In this document: positions 41,587 to 49,877 of the stretch, piece by piece
How positions within the stretch are numbered: the first letter of the stretch is position 1
How the letters are laid out: every line of letters starts with the position of its first letter
DNA from: DAOVRD01 sp964521715
GTDB lineage: Bacteria > Planctomycetota > Brocadiia > SM23-32
Reading direction: 5' to 3'
NCBI GenBank assembly: GCA_964521715.1
Contig: CAZFSS010000027.1
Location: forward strand, 1 to 57,175
Length of the DNA: 57,175 nt
Translations under genes and position numbers: made by a program
The notes under the pieces: generated by a model
What the model saw: only the letters and a program-made list of their open reading frames with translations
What the model was told of the DNA's origin: nothing
The model's database searches: none

Positions 41587-42957
41587 TCAGGAGCGTCCGG
41601 CAGCAGCCCAGGGGGCGTACTTGATCATAATGATTTCGTTGCCCTTCTCGTTGAAGCGCACCTCATCCATGTAGGCGCGTATCAACGTCAGTCCGCGACC
41701 GCTCGTGGCTAACAGGCCCTCATCCGTCGTCGGATCGGGGACGGCGCCCGGGTCGAATCCTTCCCCTTCGTCCTTGACGGCAATGATGGCCTGGTTCTCG
41801 TCCAAGGCGAAGCTGATCTGGACCTTCTTCGTGTCGTCGAGCTGGTTTCCGTGTTTGATGGCGTTTATGGCCGCTTCCTCGAGGGCCAGTTTGACGGCGA
41901 AGATGGCCCTCTCGCCGTAACCCATGTTGTGCAGGACGGGCAGGATGGCATTCTCGGCGTGGGTCAGTTCACGCGGCAGGCTGGGGATGGAGATCACCTT
42001 GCGCTGGGCCTTCTCCACCAGCACCTCGACGCCCAGCACGGCGACGTCGTCCTCCGGGTTGGGCCTCAGGTTGCTGAGTCTCTTCACGAGCTCCTCAAGG
42101 CCGACGCCGCCGTTCTGGCACAGGTACTGCTTGAGCCTGGCTTCATGCGCCTCCCTGTCGGACCCCTCGAAGGAGCGCAGCAGCCCGTCGGTGTACAGGA
42201 ACAGGCGATCGTACTGCTCCAGCTGCATGCTCTTCAACTCGTACTGGGGATCCTCGAACATGCCGACGAAGAGGCCCTCCGTATCCAGCGGCTCGGCTTT
42301 GCCGTCGCGCACAAGGAAGGGCGGGCAGTGGGAGGCATTGACGTACTGCAGCGTCAGCAATTCCGTGTCCAGCACGGCCAGGAAGGCCGTCAGGTAGTGG
42401 CCGGCCAGCGTGCTGCGAACCAGGGTGCTGTTGACCCGGTCCATGATGCTCTTGGCATTGAGGTCGTTGGCGCTGGAGGTCCTGAAGGCCAACCGGCCGG
42501 TGGCCATGATCACGGCGGCGGGCAGGCCGTAGCCGGACACGTCGGCGATCACGAAGGCGACGAACTTGTCGCCCAGGTTGATGGCGTCGTAGAAGTCGCC
42601 CCCGACGCGGATGCCGGGCCGGGTCTCCGGGGCGAGCTTTATGCCCTGAATCTCATCCTCCAGGACGGGGCGAAGGCTGTTCTGCAGCTCGCGAGCCACC
42701 TGCTCGTCGCGTTCCAACAGCATGGCCTGGCGTTCAAGCTGCCCGGCGAGAGCCCTCAGTTCGCGGTCGGTCTTAGTCGAGGCGCTCGGGATCGCGCGCT
42801 GCTCCTCCAGCTGGCCCTCCAGAGCCTGGATGCGGCCCTCCGCCTGGCCAAGCTGGCTCGACAGATCCCGGACCTTGGCCTTCAGCGCCTCGATCTCGTT
42901 CGGCAGGGACGCCTCATCCGAGTGGGAAGGCTCTGGTGTCTCGGGTGGCGTGCGCAT
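41587..42957 (-). CDS. SpoIIE phosphatase fused to RsbW-like HATPase domain
   Basis: 456 residues. An N-terminal coiled coil (about 20-90) is followed by a PP2C/SpoIIE phosphatase (about 95-300) with VGGDFYDAINLGD, FVIADVSGYGLPAAV and NPEDDVAVLGVEV, and a GHKL ATPase domain (about 320-456) with the N-box EEAAINAIKHGN, DEGEGFDPGA and SGRGLTLIRAYMD. It thus joins in one protein the phosphatase and the kinase that act on a STAS factor; the STAS protein is encoded directly downstream. Probably controls a general stress sigma factor or another output by partner switching. No sigma factor gene is visible nearby. Coiled-coil N-terminus suggests a signal input. Confidence 0.93.
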   Translation of the reverse strand: MRTPPETPEPSHSDEASLPNEIEALKAKVRDLSSQLGQAEGRIQALEGQLEEQRAIPSASTKTDRELRALAGQLERQAMLLERDEQVARELQNSLRPVLEDEIQGIKLAPETRPGIRVGGDFYDAINLGDKFVAFVIADVSGYGLPAAVIMATGRLAFRTSSANDLNAKSIMDRVNSTLVRSTLAGHYLTAFLAVLDTELLTLQYVNASHCPPFLVRDGKAEPLDTEGLFVGMFEDPQYELKSMQLEQYDRLFLYTDGLLRSFEGSDREAHEARLKQYLCQNGGVGLEELVKRLSNLRPNPEDDVAVLGVEVLVEKAQRKVISIPSLPRELTHAENAILPVLHNMGYGERAIFAVKLALEEAAINAIKHGNQLDDTKKVQISFALDENQAIIAVKDEGEGFDPGAVPDPTTDEGLLATSGRGLTLIRAYMDEVRFNEKGNEIIMIKYAPWAAAGRS

Positions 42958-43141
42958 AGTTGGCCGCCTGCGCGCTCAAGAGGACCGTCTTCGCCCCGCC
43001 GTGCAGACACCGGCTGGTCGAACTGCATATATTCAGACGCGAAACCCGGCCCCTTCCTGGACCACGCTCCTCCCAGGAGGCGTATTATGGCCAGAACCGC
43101 CGCGACGGCGCAAGTGAACATTCCGGCGGCGCCCCGCCCCC

Positions 43142-43654
43142 TCAGCCGACCTGTCCCTCGGCCGCCTCGTGCCCTTCAGCAGCCAGCTTCGCCGCACGCG
43201 CCAGCCGCCGCTCTATGCGTGCCCAGTGCGTGCCGTGCCAGTAGACCTTGCCGCAGCCCTGACACCGGAAGAACCGATCGCACGCCTCGCGCACCTTGGG
43301 CGGCACGCGGTCTCCCACGTCCGCCGGAGGCACAGTGGCAAGCTCCCCGTCGCACACCATGCACCGCGGCTCTCCGGGGCGAAGGCGCAACGCTGCCAGG
43401 ACACGGGCAAGCTGCTCGACCGGCGAGAGGCCAACCGGAATGAACACGCAGCGCACCAGCCCCTCGCTCACGGCATAGCGCTCCAGGACGCCCGAGTCGC
43501 TCGTGAGCAGGCAGCGGCCCTCTTCGAGCGCCCTGCGGACGAGCTCGCCGTCGCGGATGTGCACGTCGAACCGGGCGCTGTACCCCGCCGCGCGCAGCCA
43601 CCGGGCAAGGCCGCCGAGCATCGCATCGCACATGAAGGAGGGTTCGCCGTCCAT
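43142..43654 (-). CDS. Mut7-C RNAse-domain protein with zinc ribbon
   Basis: 170 residues from the ATG at 43654 (the frame is open to 43672). PIN-like fold with FMCDAMLGGLARWLRAAGY at the N-terminus and RCLLTSDSGVLER, whose Asp residues would bind metal, then a C-terminal zinc ribbon with CMVCDGEL and FRCQGCGKVYWHGTHW. This combination is the Mut7-C family of small predicted RNA-binding or cleaving proteins. Substrate unknown. The Ala-rich end (RLARAAKLAAEGHEAAE) is a typical weakly conserved tail. Confidence 0.88.
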   Translation of the reverse strand: MDGEPSFMCDAMLGGLARWLRAAGYSARFDVHIRDGELVRRALEEGRCLLTSDSGVLERYAVSEGLVRCVFIPVGLSPVEQLARVLAALRLRPGEPRCMVCDGELATVPPADVGDRVPPKVREACDRFFRCQGCGKVYWHGTHWARIERRLARAAKLAAEGHEAAEGQVG

Positions 43655-43788
43655 CGGCGGCCGAAGCGTCACGCATCGCGGAGTATGGGCCCCGCGGGCA
43701 ATCCACGGAGCGACGTTCAGTCTACCCCGCTGCTTGCGACGTGTCGAGAGGCGGGCGCACGGCCTGCGCGGCAGCGCCCCTCTTCTGC

Positions 43789-43817
43789 TTGACAGCCGGC
43801 GGGCCAGAGGTTAGAGT
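43789..43817 (+). promoter_or_regulatory. Promoter of the PQQ-propeller gene
   Basis: TTGACA, 17 bases, TAGAGT, about 90 bases before the ATG at 43911. Confidence 0.55.
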
Positions 43818-43910
43818 TCTGGCAAAAGGAGCGAACAGAACGTACAGAGCGGAATCTACATCCGGCCCGTCGGTTGCGCGGTGCCGATGAGCCTGGACGG
43901 AGGTCCGATC

Positions 43911-45035
43911 ATGAGAGCGGTCTTGCGCATGTCGTGGTATCCGATCCTGCTTCCTGCGCTGCTGAGCCTGGTCTCCTGCGCGGCTCCGCCGGCCCCGACG
44001 GAGCCCGCAAGTCCGGCGTCCAAGCTGTCGCCGGAGAACGCCTTCTTCGACCTGGAGGCTGAAGGGCTCAAGCTCCTGTGGCGGCAGGAGCTGGGGCAAC
44101 TGAGCGACAGGCAACTGCGGGACATCTACTGCGCCGGCCCGATCATCGTCGTCGAAGCGGAGGGCGGCGAGATCCACTGCCTGCGCGCCGAAGACGGCGT
44201 CTGGAGGTCTACAAAGGTCCTGCGCGACAGCCTGGACCGGGCCCCGGTCTTCATGGGTCAGGGGCTCGTGCTCGTCGTCAAGAACGCCCTCTACCGGTTC
44301 GACGCCGCGACGGGCAGCCTGAGCGAGCCGTTCCATCCGGGCTTCGCGCTCTCCACTTCCCCCCTCGTCTACGAGGACAGCTTGATCCTGGCAGGAGCCA
44401 ACGGCGACCTGGAGCGAGTGTCGCTGGAGACCGGGGACGAGCGGTGGACCGAATCGCTGGAGGGCTGGATCGCCCAGGAGCCCGTCGTTGGAGACGGACT
44501 GCTGTTCGCGGCCGCCGAAGGCGACAAGGCCATCGCCTTGAAGGCTTCGGACGGACTCGAATTGTGGAAGTGGCAGCCCACCAAGCCGTCCCGGCTCCGT
44601 TCCGGCGTGGCCGTGCTGGGAGGCCGCGTCTTCCTGGGGGACGACCGCGGCTTGATCTATTCCCTCAGCGCAGACACGGGCGCCGTAGACCGCAAGGGCA
44701 TGGCCGAGGCGTCCATCGTAGGCAGGCCGCAGGTCGTCGGCACGGAGCTATTAGTGCTGACGGCGAAGCCGGGCCTGGTCAGCCTGGACGCGGGCGCAGA
44801 CCTGCGCACGCTCTGGCAGTGTGAAGGTCCCGTGCGCATACTGGCTGCCGGCGACGCCGTGGTCTACGTCCTGAACGCCGATGATTCAGTGGCCGCTCTC
44901 TCCCGCGGGACCGGCGAGAGGCTCTGGTGCCATGCCTTGCCGCCCGACTGCAGGATCGTCGGCGACGCGAGCCGTCCCGTCCTCTACATCGCGAACTCAG
45001 CCGGCTCCATCATAGCATTGGGGGAGCTGCACTGA
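43911..45035 (+). CDS. PQQ-like beta-propeller lipoprotein
   Basis: 374 residues from the ATG at 43911, with GGAGG eight bases upstream; ATGs at 43881 and 43887 are in frame. The lipobox is LLSLVSC. The rest is one seven- or eight-bladed propeller of PQQ-type repeats: EIHCLRAEDGVWRSTKV, ALYRFDAATGSLSEP, DLERVSLETGDERWTES, KAIALKASDGLELWKW, LIYSLSADTGAVDRK, SVAALSRGTGERLWCH. Blades end in the usual xxLxxxTGxxxW pattern. BamB is a known relative in outer-membrane assembly, but there are many others; no enzyme cofactor site is visible. A terminator follows the stop. Confidence 0.85.
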   Translation: MRAVLRMSWYPILLPALLSLVSCAAPPAPTEPASPASKLSPENAFFDLEAEGLKLLWRQELGQLSDRQLRDIYCAGPIIVVEAEGGEIHCLRAEDGVWRSTKVLRDSLDRAPVFMGQGLVLVVKNALYRFDAATGSLSEPFHPGFALSTSPLVYEDSLILAGANGDLERVSLETGDERWTESLEGWIAQEPVVGDGLLFAAAEGDKAIALKASDGLELWKWQPTKPSRLRSGVAVLGGRVFLGDDRGLIYSLSADTGAVDRKGMAEASIVGRPQVVGTELLVLTAKPGLVSLDAGADLRTLWQCEGPVRILAAGDAVVYVLNADDSVAALSRGTGERLWCHALPPDCRIVGDASRPVLYIANSAGSIIALGELH

Positions 45036-45048
45036 CCCGCCAAATGAA

Positions 45049-45078
45049 GGGCCCGACTCTCAAGCGAGAGCCGGGCCC
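45049..45078 (+). terminator. Terminator hairpin after the propeller gene
   Basis: GGGCCCGACTCTC, loop AAGC, GAGAGCCGGGCCC; 12 of 13 pairs match. A weak T tract follows (CGCTTTT). Confidence 0.75.
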
Positions 45079-45214
45079 CATGTAAATCGCTTTTCAGGGC
45101 CGTCAGGCGACAAACATCCTCTCGCCGCCTGCGTGTCCCGCATCGTCAGGGGCGCCTTCGCCCGTCAATCCGAATCGGATCAACGAACCGCGCGTGGTCA
45201 CAGTTGCCAACTGC

Positions 45215-45412
45215 CTACACGTCGCGTCCCTGCACCGTCTTGCGCCCGTTCTCCTTGGCGCGTTCGACAGCTTTCTCAAGCAGACAGTACACGGCGTCGT
45301 TCAACGCATCCAGCACGTCCGCCGAGCTCATGACGCCCTTGCTCTTGATGTAATTCTTGACCTTCGTGCCGACAACCAACATCTCCTTCGACCCACAAGA
45401 ACCGCAAGTCAT
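45215..45412 (-). CDS. Small histone-fold protein with CxxC head
   Basis: 65 residues from the ATG at 45412 with AGGAGG upstream. After MTCGSCGSKE come LVVGTKVKNYIKSKGVMSSA and DVLDALNDAVYCLLEKAVER with a final AKENGRKTVQGRDV. The helix-strap-long helix-strap plan and the ending R-A-x-x-N-G-R-K-T-V-x-x-x-D match archaeal-type histones and the small bacterial histone-fold families; residues are consistent with a single histone fold that would dimerise. Arg and Lys in the last block are the usual DNA or dimer contacts. The Cys pair at 3 and 6 is unusual and may bind a metal with a partner. It stands alone with a good promoter. Confidence 0.75.
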   Translation of the reverse strand: MTCGSCGSKEMLVVGTKVKNYIKSKGVMSSADVLDALNDAVYCLLEKAVERAKENGRKTVQGRDV

Positions 45413-45484
45413 GGGTTCGACCTCCTGAGGTTGAAAAGGACTTGAACTGACAATTCCTAGCGGGTTCCCCAACTCGGCGACATG

Positions 45485-45512
45485 ATGGTAACAGCAAAAA
45501 CGGTGCTGTCAA
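45485..45512 (-). promoter_or_regulatory. Promoter of the histone-fold gene
   Basis: On the minus strand TTGACA, 16 bases, TACCAT, about 75 bases before the ATG at 45412. Confidence 0.65.
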
Positions 45513-45570
45513 GGGCAAAATCGGGCTCCAGCGGCCATTTTGCGCTTTCGCAGCGCCTGTGAGGGCCGCC

Positions 45571-46605
45571 TCAGTCGAAGTTGACCATGGTCTTGAGGGC
45601 GACGTCCCGATTGTGACAGGCGAACTCCATCGCCTCGGCCACCGCCGGGAACCAGAACCTGTGAGTGATCAGCGGCGCGGTGTCGATCTTGCCCGCCGCC
45701 AGCAGGTTCACGGCCCTCTGGTAGACGTTGGCGTAGCGGAAAACGCCCGTGATCGTCAGTTCCTTGGCCTGCGCCCTGCCGAAGGGCAAGTTGCAGGCGT
45801 CCGCGGCCAGGCCGATCCAGGCGATGCGGCCGCCGGGCCTTGCCGCCTCGATCGCCTGGGACATGGTCTTCTCCAGGCCGACGCACTCCAGGACCACGTC
45901 CGCCGTGTCCCTCAGGGCCTCCGCAACGTCCTCTTCCCTGGCATTTATGGTGCGGCAGGCCCCCATCTTCCCGGCGGCCTTCAGCCGGTTGGGCATCAGG
46001 TCTACCGCCGTGATGTCCCCTGCGCCAGCGGCCCCCGCCGCCGCCACGGCCAGCAGGCCTATGGGCCCGGCGCCCAGCACCACGACGGATTCCCCGGCCT
46101 TCAGGCCCGTCAAGTTCACGGCATGCATGCCCACCGAGAGCGGCTCGATGGTCGCTCCGGCCTCCATGCTGACGTTGTCCGGCAGCCTGTACGCGAAGTC
46201 CTCCGCCGAGGCAACGTACTCGCAGAAGGCGCCGTGGACCGGCGGCGTGGCCAGGAAAACGACGTCCTTGCACAGGTTATAGCGCCCGCTCAGGCAGTGC
46301 TTGCAGTGCCGACAGGGCACGCCGGGCTCGAGGGCGACCCGGTCGCCCGGCTGGAGGACGGTCACGTCCGATCCGACTTCGACGACTTCGCCCGCGCACT
46401 CGTGCCCGAGGATCAGGGGCTCTTTGACGACGAAGTCCCCGATTCGCCCGTGCTCGTAATAATGCATATCGGAGCCGCAGACGCCGACGGACTTCATCTT
46501 CACCAGCACGTCGCGAGGGCCGGGCTCAGGGATCGGTATCTCCCTCAGGCCCAGCCTGCCGACCGTCTCCAGGTATACGGCCTTCATTGTCCTTTGCGAA
46601 GCCAC
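45571..46605 (-). CDS. Zinc-dependent polyol/alcohol dehydrogenase
   Basis: 344 residues from the GTG at 46605 (GGAGGA just upstream); the ATG at 46587 is the alternative. Medium-chain dehydrogenase oxidising a polyol or sugar alcohol with NAD(P). Catalytic zinc ligands are Cys43 (GVCGSDMHYY) and His68-Glu69 (ILGHECAGE); structural zinc ligands Cys98, 101, 104 and 112 lie in CRHCKHCLSGRYNLC. The Rossmann fold has VVLGAGPIGLLAV. SDMHYY and the long C-terminal half resemble sorbitol, xylitol or threonine dehydrogenase relatives. It is divergent from the carbohydrate cluster and may belong to its metabolism, sharing the control region 46606-46804. Confidence 0.92.
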   Translation of the reverse strand: MASQRTMKAVYLETVGRLGLREIPIPEPGPRDVLVKMKSVGVCGSDMHYYEHGRIGDFVVKEPLILGHECAGEVVEVGSDVTVLQPGDRVALEPGVPCRHCKHCLSGRYNLCKDVVFLATPPVHGAFCEYVASAEDFAYRLPDNVSMEAGATIEPLSVGMHAVNLTGLKAGESVVVLGAGPIGLLAVAAAGAAGAGDITAVDLMPNRLKAAGKMGACRTINAREEDVAEALRDTADVVLECVGLEKTMSQAIEAARPGGRIAWIGLAADACNLPFGRAQAKELTITGVFRYANVYQRAVNLLAAGKIDTAPLITHRFWFPAVAEAMEFACHNRDVALKTMVNFD

Positions 46606-46656
46606 AATCTCCTCCGGCGGCTGCTGGGGGAATCGCCCAGACGCCGTGACGCGGGG

Positions 46657-46685
46657 ATTCTAACCCCGCCCCCCTCTGGAATCAA
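46657..46685 (-). promoter_or_regulatory. Promoter of the polyol dehydrogenase gene
   Basis: On the minus strand TTGATT, 17 bases, TAGAAT, about 50 bases upstream of the start at 46605. Confidence 0.55.
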
Positions 46686-46712
46686 CACGGCGCCGGCGAG
46701 CCGCGAAGGCCC

Positions 46713-46742
46713 TTGCCGCGCAGGAGGCTCCGCCGTTATCAT
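46713..46742 (+). promoter_or_regulatory. Possible promoter of the carbohydrate cluster
   Basis: TTGCCG, 18 bases, TATCAT, about 60 bases before the ATG at 46805. The -35 box is weak. Confidence 0.35.
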
Positions 46743-46804
46743 ACGTGCCGTGCCTGCGCCGGCGTCGGGCACGGGGGCGGTGCCGCTTCTTCAGGACAGG
46801 TGCC

Positions 46805-49800
46805 ATGCGACTGCACAATCGTCCCCATGAGCTGCGTGCATCCTCGAAGGAGACACGCATCCTCGGCCTCGGCGCAGTGCTGTGCGCGCTCTTGCTCGCG
46901 TCCGCGGCGAGCGCGGGGGAGCCCGGCGCCACGCTGCGTCGGGAAGGCGACCGGCTCATCGTAGCCAATCAGTTCTACAACGTGACGATCGGCCTCGAAG
47001 CGGGCGGCAGGATCATCTCGTTCATCTTCGACGGAACCCAGATGACGGCCGTCTGCGCCGACGGGCACGGCGGCCTGATGGAGGAGGTGCATTCGGCCGA
47101 CTTCCCGTTCGAGCTCCTCAAGCAGGAGGAGACCGAAGACGGCGTGTCCGTGCTTCTGGCAGCAACGGCGGGCCAGATGCGCATCCTGCGGCAGTACAGC
47201 TTCCAGGCGGACCGGCCGTCGGTCCTCGTCGAGCACACGTTCGAGAACGAGTCGGGGTTTGCACTGAGCGGGGAGTGGGCGCCCGCCCTCCGCAGCCTGG
47301 TGCTGCCGGCCGGGGGAAGGGAGACGGGCAGGGAGCTCTACTGCCGCAATCTCGGCCTGGGCGGCGAGGCCCTCCCCGCGTCGCGCGTGCTCGCACGGGT
47401 GGGCCAGGCGTCTTCGGCGGAGGGCAATGCAGCGGATTCGCTGCGATGGCTGGCCGTGGCGGAGCCGGCGGCCCGTCGTGCGCTCGGCTTTGCGCTGTTC
47501 AGCGGCGGCTGTCGGCCTTTGCGCCCGCTCAGGCCGTTGGGGCCCGGGATCGTGCTGGGATGGTCATACCCCGCCGTCCCCGCCGGGCAGAGCATGACGG
47601 TCCGGACGCTGATAGTGCCGCTGGACGGCCTGGCGGCGGTGGCCGAACTGAACGAGAGCTTTGCGGCCGACAGCCTGCCCGAGCCGGGGCGCGGAAGGCT
47701 GGCCAGCCGCTTCAGCATCATGCCCGTCACCGGGCCGATGCGCGAGGTCTCCGTCTTCACGCGGACTTACGACCAGGCCGGGCGCGAGCTCACGCTGTGC
47801 GACACGCTTCCGTTCGACGCTCTCAGGCCGGGCCGGCTGAGTTCCGCGACGATCACCTGCTCCGGAGGCGGAGAACCCGCCTGGCTCCTGCATGAGGTCT
47901 ACAGCGAGGGGGCGCCGGTGGGGCAGTTCGCGGTCCCCGTCGGCCCCGGCGGCCCGGCCTTCCCGGTGAAGGCGCCGCAGCTTCCTCTGCCGAAGGTCCA
48001 GCCTCTGGAGGGCCAGGAGGCGCTTGCGCCCGGCAGCCTGATCCCCCTGACGGAAGCACACAGGAAGAACGGCCTGCTCCTTTGGCGGTTTGACGGCGCC
48101 CCTCCGCTGACCGCCCTCGAACAGCTTCCCCTCACGCTCGCTGAGGGCGAGAGGCGGACGGTCTTCCTGGGCGTGAGGGCGCTGCGGCCCTTCGAGACAC
48201 TGCGCTTCGCGCTGGCGGGGGCGCCGCTCGAGCCGGCCGAGGCCAGGCCCCTTCCCCCCTCTGCCGCGTGTCTGTGGCAGGTCAGCGACGACGCAAGCGG
48301 CGCCGCCTGGCTGACGCCCCTGACCGAACTGACGCTCCGGGAGAACCAGACCCAGTGGCTGGCCCTCACCGCCGACGCGTCCCAGCTCAGGGCCGGCCGG
48401 TATGCGGCGCATCTGGTGGCCAGCGCCGAGGCCACTCTTGTGGAGGTGCCGGTCTTCATCGAGGTGCTCCGGGTTTCGGAGGCCGGCGGGGACCTGTTCG
48501 CTCTGTGGTACCTCGACGGCCTGACCACGGAGCAGTTGTCGGAGCCTGTGCTGGCTAAGCTGCGGAGCTACGGCGTGAGCGGCCTGACCGTCGCCGAGCT
48601 CGGTCCGGGACGCCCGGCGGCCGTCGACGCGGCCCAGAAGCTGGGCTTCAGCCTTCTGGCATTTAGCGGACGGGGCGAAGCGCTGCCCCCCGCGGGCCGG
48701 GCCGGCGGACTGACGCTGCTGGCCTGCCCGCAGCCGACCTGGCTGATGCGGGCCGGAAGCACCTCCGTCGGGATGCTGGACGTGACCGCGCGGATGGGTT
48801 ACGGCCCTGCCCTCATCTGCGAGCGCCTGTCGGCCGTGCGCCCGGAGCTGTTCTCCGGGAAAGGGTCCTTCCCCTTCTGGCTGGTCAAGGACGGCTGCGA
48901 GCCCGGGGTGGTGCCCCAGTTGATCGGATCCGGCGCGCTTTCCGGGCTGGAGCCCGTATGGGTCTACCTGGACCTGAACGGGGCCGACTGGCGACAGGCC
49001 GTCACCGACGTGCGCAGCGCGGCCTGGGCCGCCGCCTGGCAGGGGCTGGCCGGCCTCGCGGTCTCCTGCCCTCCGCCTTCCAAGGAGGTGGATAGACAGT
49101 CGCCCCTCTGGCACGTCGTGCGGGACGCGTGTCGAGACGTGGCCCTCTGGCGGCAAGCCCGCCTGCTGGCGCAGAGGGCAATGGAAGGGGGCCAGGCCAC
49201 CACACACGCCCTCTTCGTCCTGCAGCAGTTAGAGCTCGTCGTGGGCACCGCCGATGGTTCTCATCTCGTTCTGCAGGCCGAACGCAGGCCCTTCTGCCGG
49301 CTCTACCGCGTGGCCCCATCCGGTGGCCGATCGGACCTGGCCCTGACCCAGTTTGACTCTGCGAGGGACCTGGTGCTTGCGCTGACGGCAGAGCTGGAAC
49401 AGGCCGCTCCCGTCCGGGCGCCGGAGCAGCTCCACTGGGAACGGATGCCGCTACTCGATGAGGGCGAGGTCCGGTGGGCCATCGCGGCGCCGGACGGCGA
49501 GGCGTCCTGGAAGACGGCGCTGGCCTTCCAGAAGGCGGTCGCCGACCTGACGGGCAAGCAGATACCCGTGGCGCGCACGTTCGTAGAGCCCGCCGCGAAG
49601 CCCGGCGCGCCGTCTCTCGTGTGGGTGGTGACGGACAGGACGGACCTCCAGGGCCTGCCCGGCGCCGCTCAGAAGGCCCTTGCCGAACGCGGCGCCGCGC
49701 CGCTCGCAAGCGTCCGTCTGGACGGCGGCGCCGTGGTGGCTTTCATAAGGGACGATTGCGACATCGAAGCGTTGCTGCGGACGTTCCACAGTCAACCGAA

Positions 49801-49831
49801 CGCGTTCGCGCCGGCGCACGACGTTCGCTGA
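46805..49831 (+). CDS. Large secreted multidomain protein, carbohydrate-related context
   Basis: 1008 residues from the ATG at 46805. A signal peptide (ILGLGAVLCALLLASAASA) is followed by a beta-rich part beginning ATLRREGDRLIVANQFYNVT, which looks like the galactose-mutarotase/beta-sandwich start of several glycoside hydrolases, then an immunoglobulin-like block around residue 500 (TPLTELTLRENQTQWLALTAD, RAGRYAAHLVASAEATLVEV), a TIM-barrel-like middle (DLFALWYLDGLTTEQLSEPVL), and a long C-terminal domain. No catalytic motif I can name with confidence; the mutarotase-like start and the DUF4091-type organisation make a glycan-active enzyme likely. It leads a plus-strand run with a kinase, a beta-helix protein, an oxidoreductase and an isomerase. 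Confidence 0.75.
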   Translation: MRLHNRPHELRASSKETRILGLGAVLCALLLASAASAGEPGATLRREGDRLIVANQFYNVTIGLEAGGRIISFIFDGTQMTAVCADGHGGLMEEVHSADFPFELLKQEETEDGVSVLLAATAGQMRILRQYSFQADRPSVLVEHTFENESGFALSGEWAPALRSLVLPAGGRETGRELYCRNLGLGGEALPASRVLARVGQASSAEGNAADSLRWLAVAEPAARRALGFALFSGGCRPLRPLRPLGPGIVLGWSYPAVPAGQSMTVRTLIVPLDGLAAVAELNESFAADSLPEPGRGRLASRFSIMPVTGPMREVSVFTRTYDQAGRELTLCDTLPFDALRPGRLSSATITCSGGGEPAWLLHEVYSEGAPVGQFAVPVGPGGPAFPVKAPQLPLPKVQPLEGQEALAPGSLIPLTEAHRKNGLLLWRFDGAPPLTALEQLPLTLAEGERRTVFLGVRALRPFETLRFALAGAPLEPAEARPLPPSAACLWQVSDDASGAAWLTPLTELTLRENQTQWLALTADASQLRAGRYAAHLVASAEATLVEVPVFIEVLRVSEAGGDLFALWYLDGLTTEQLSEPVLAKLRSYGVSGLTVAELGPGRPAAVDAAQKLGFSLLAFSGRGEALPPAGRAGGLTLLACPQPTWLMRAGSTSVGMLDVTARMGYGPALICERLSAVRPELFSGKGSFPFWLVKDGCEPGVVPQLIGSGALSGLEPVWVYLDLNGADWRQAVTDVRSAAWAAAWQGLAGLAVSCPPPSKEVDRQSPLWHVVRDACRDVALWRQARLLAQRAMEGGQATTHALFVLQQLELVVGTADGSHLVLQAERRPFCRLYRVAPSGGRSDLALTQFDSARDLVLALTAELEQAAPVRAPEQLHWERMPLLDEGEVRWAIAAPDGEASWKTALAFQKAVADLTGKQIPVARTFVEPAAKPGAPSLVWVVTDRTDLQGLPGAAQKALAERGAAPLASVRLDGGAVVAFIRDDCDIEALLRTFHSQPNAFAPAHDVR

Positions 49832-49877
49832 CGACGCTCCGTCCTTCGACCCGACCGGCATCGGACGCGCCAGCCGA

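Noticed and set aside
43142..43706. Alternative frame giving a 176-residue protein over the Mut7-C gene
   Set aside because: It overlaps the Mut7-C frame on the same strand and its composition (Arg/Ala/Gly) is that of a shadow.
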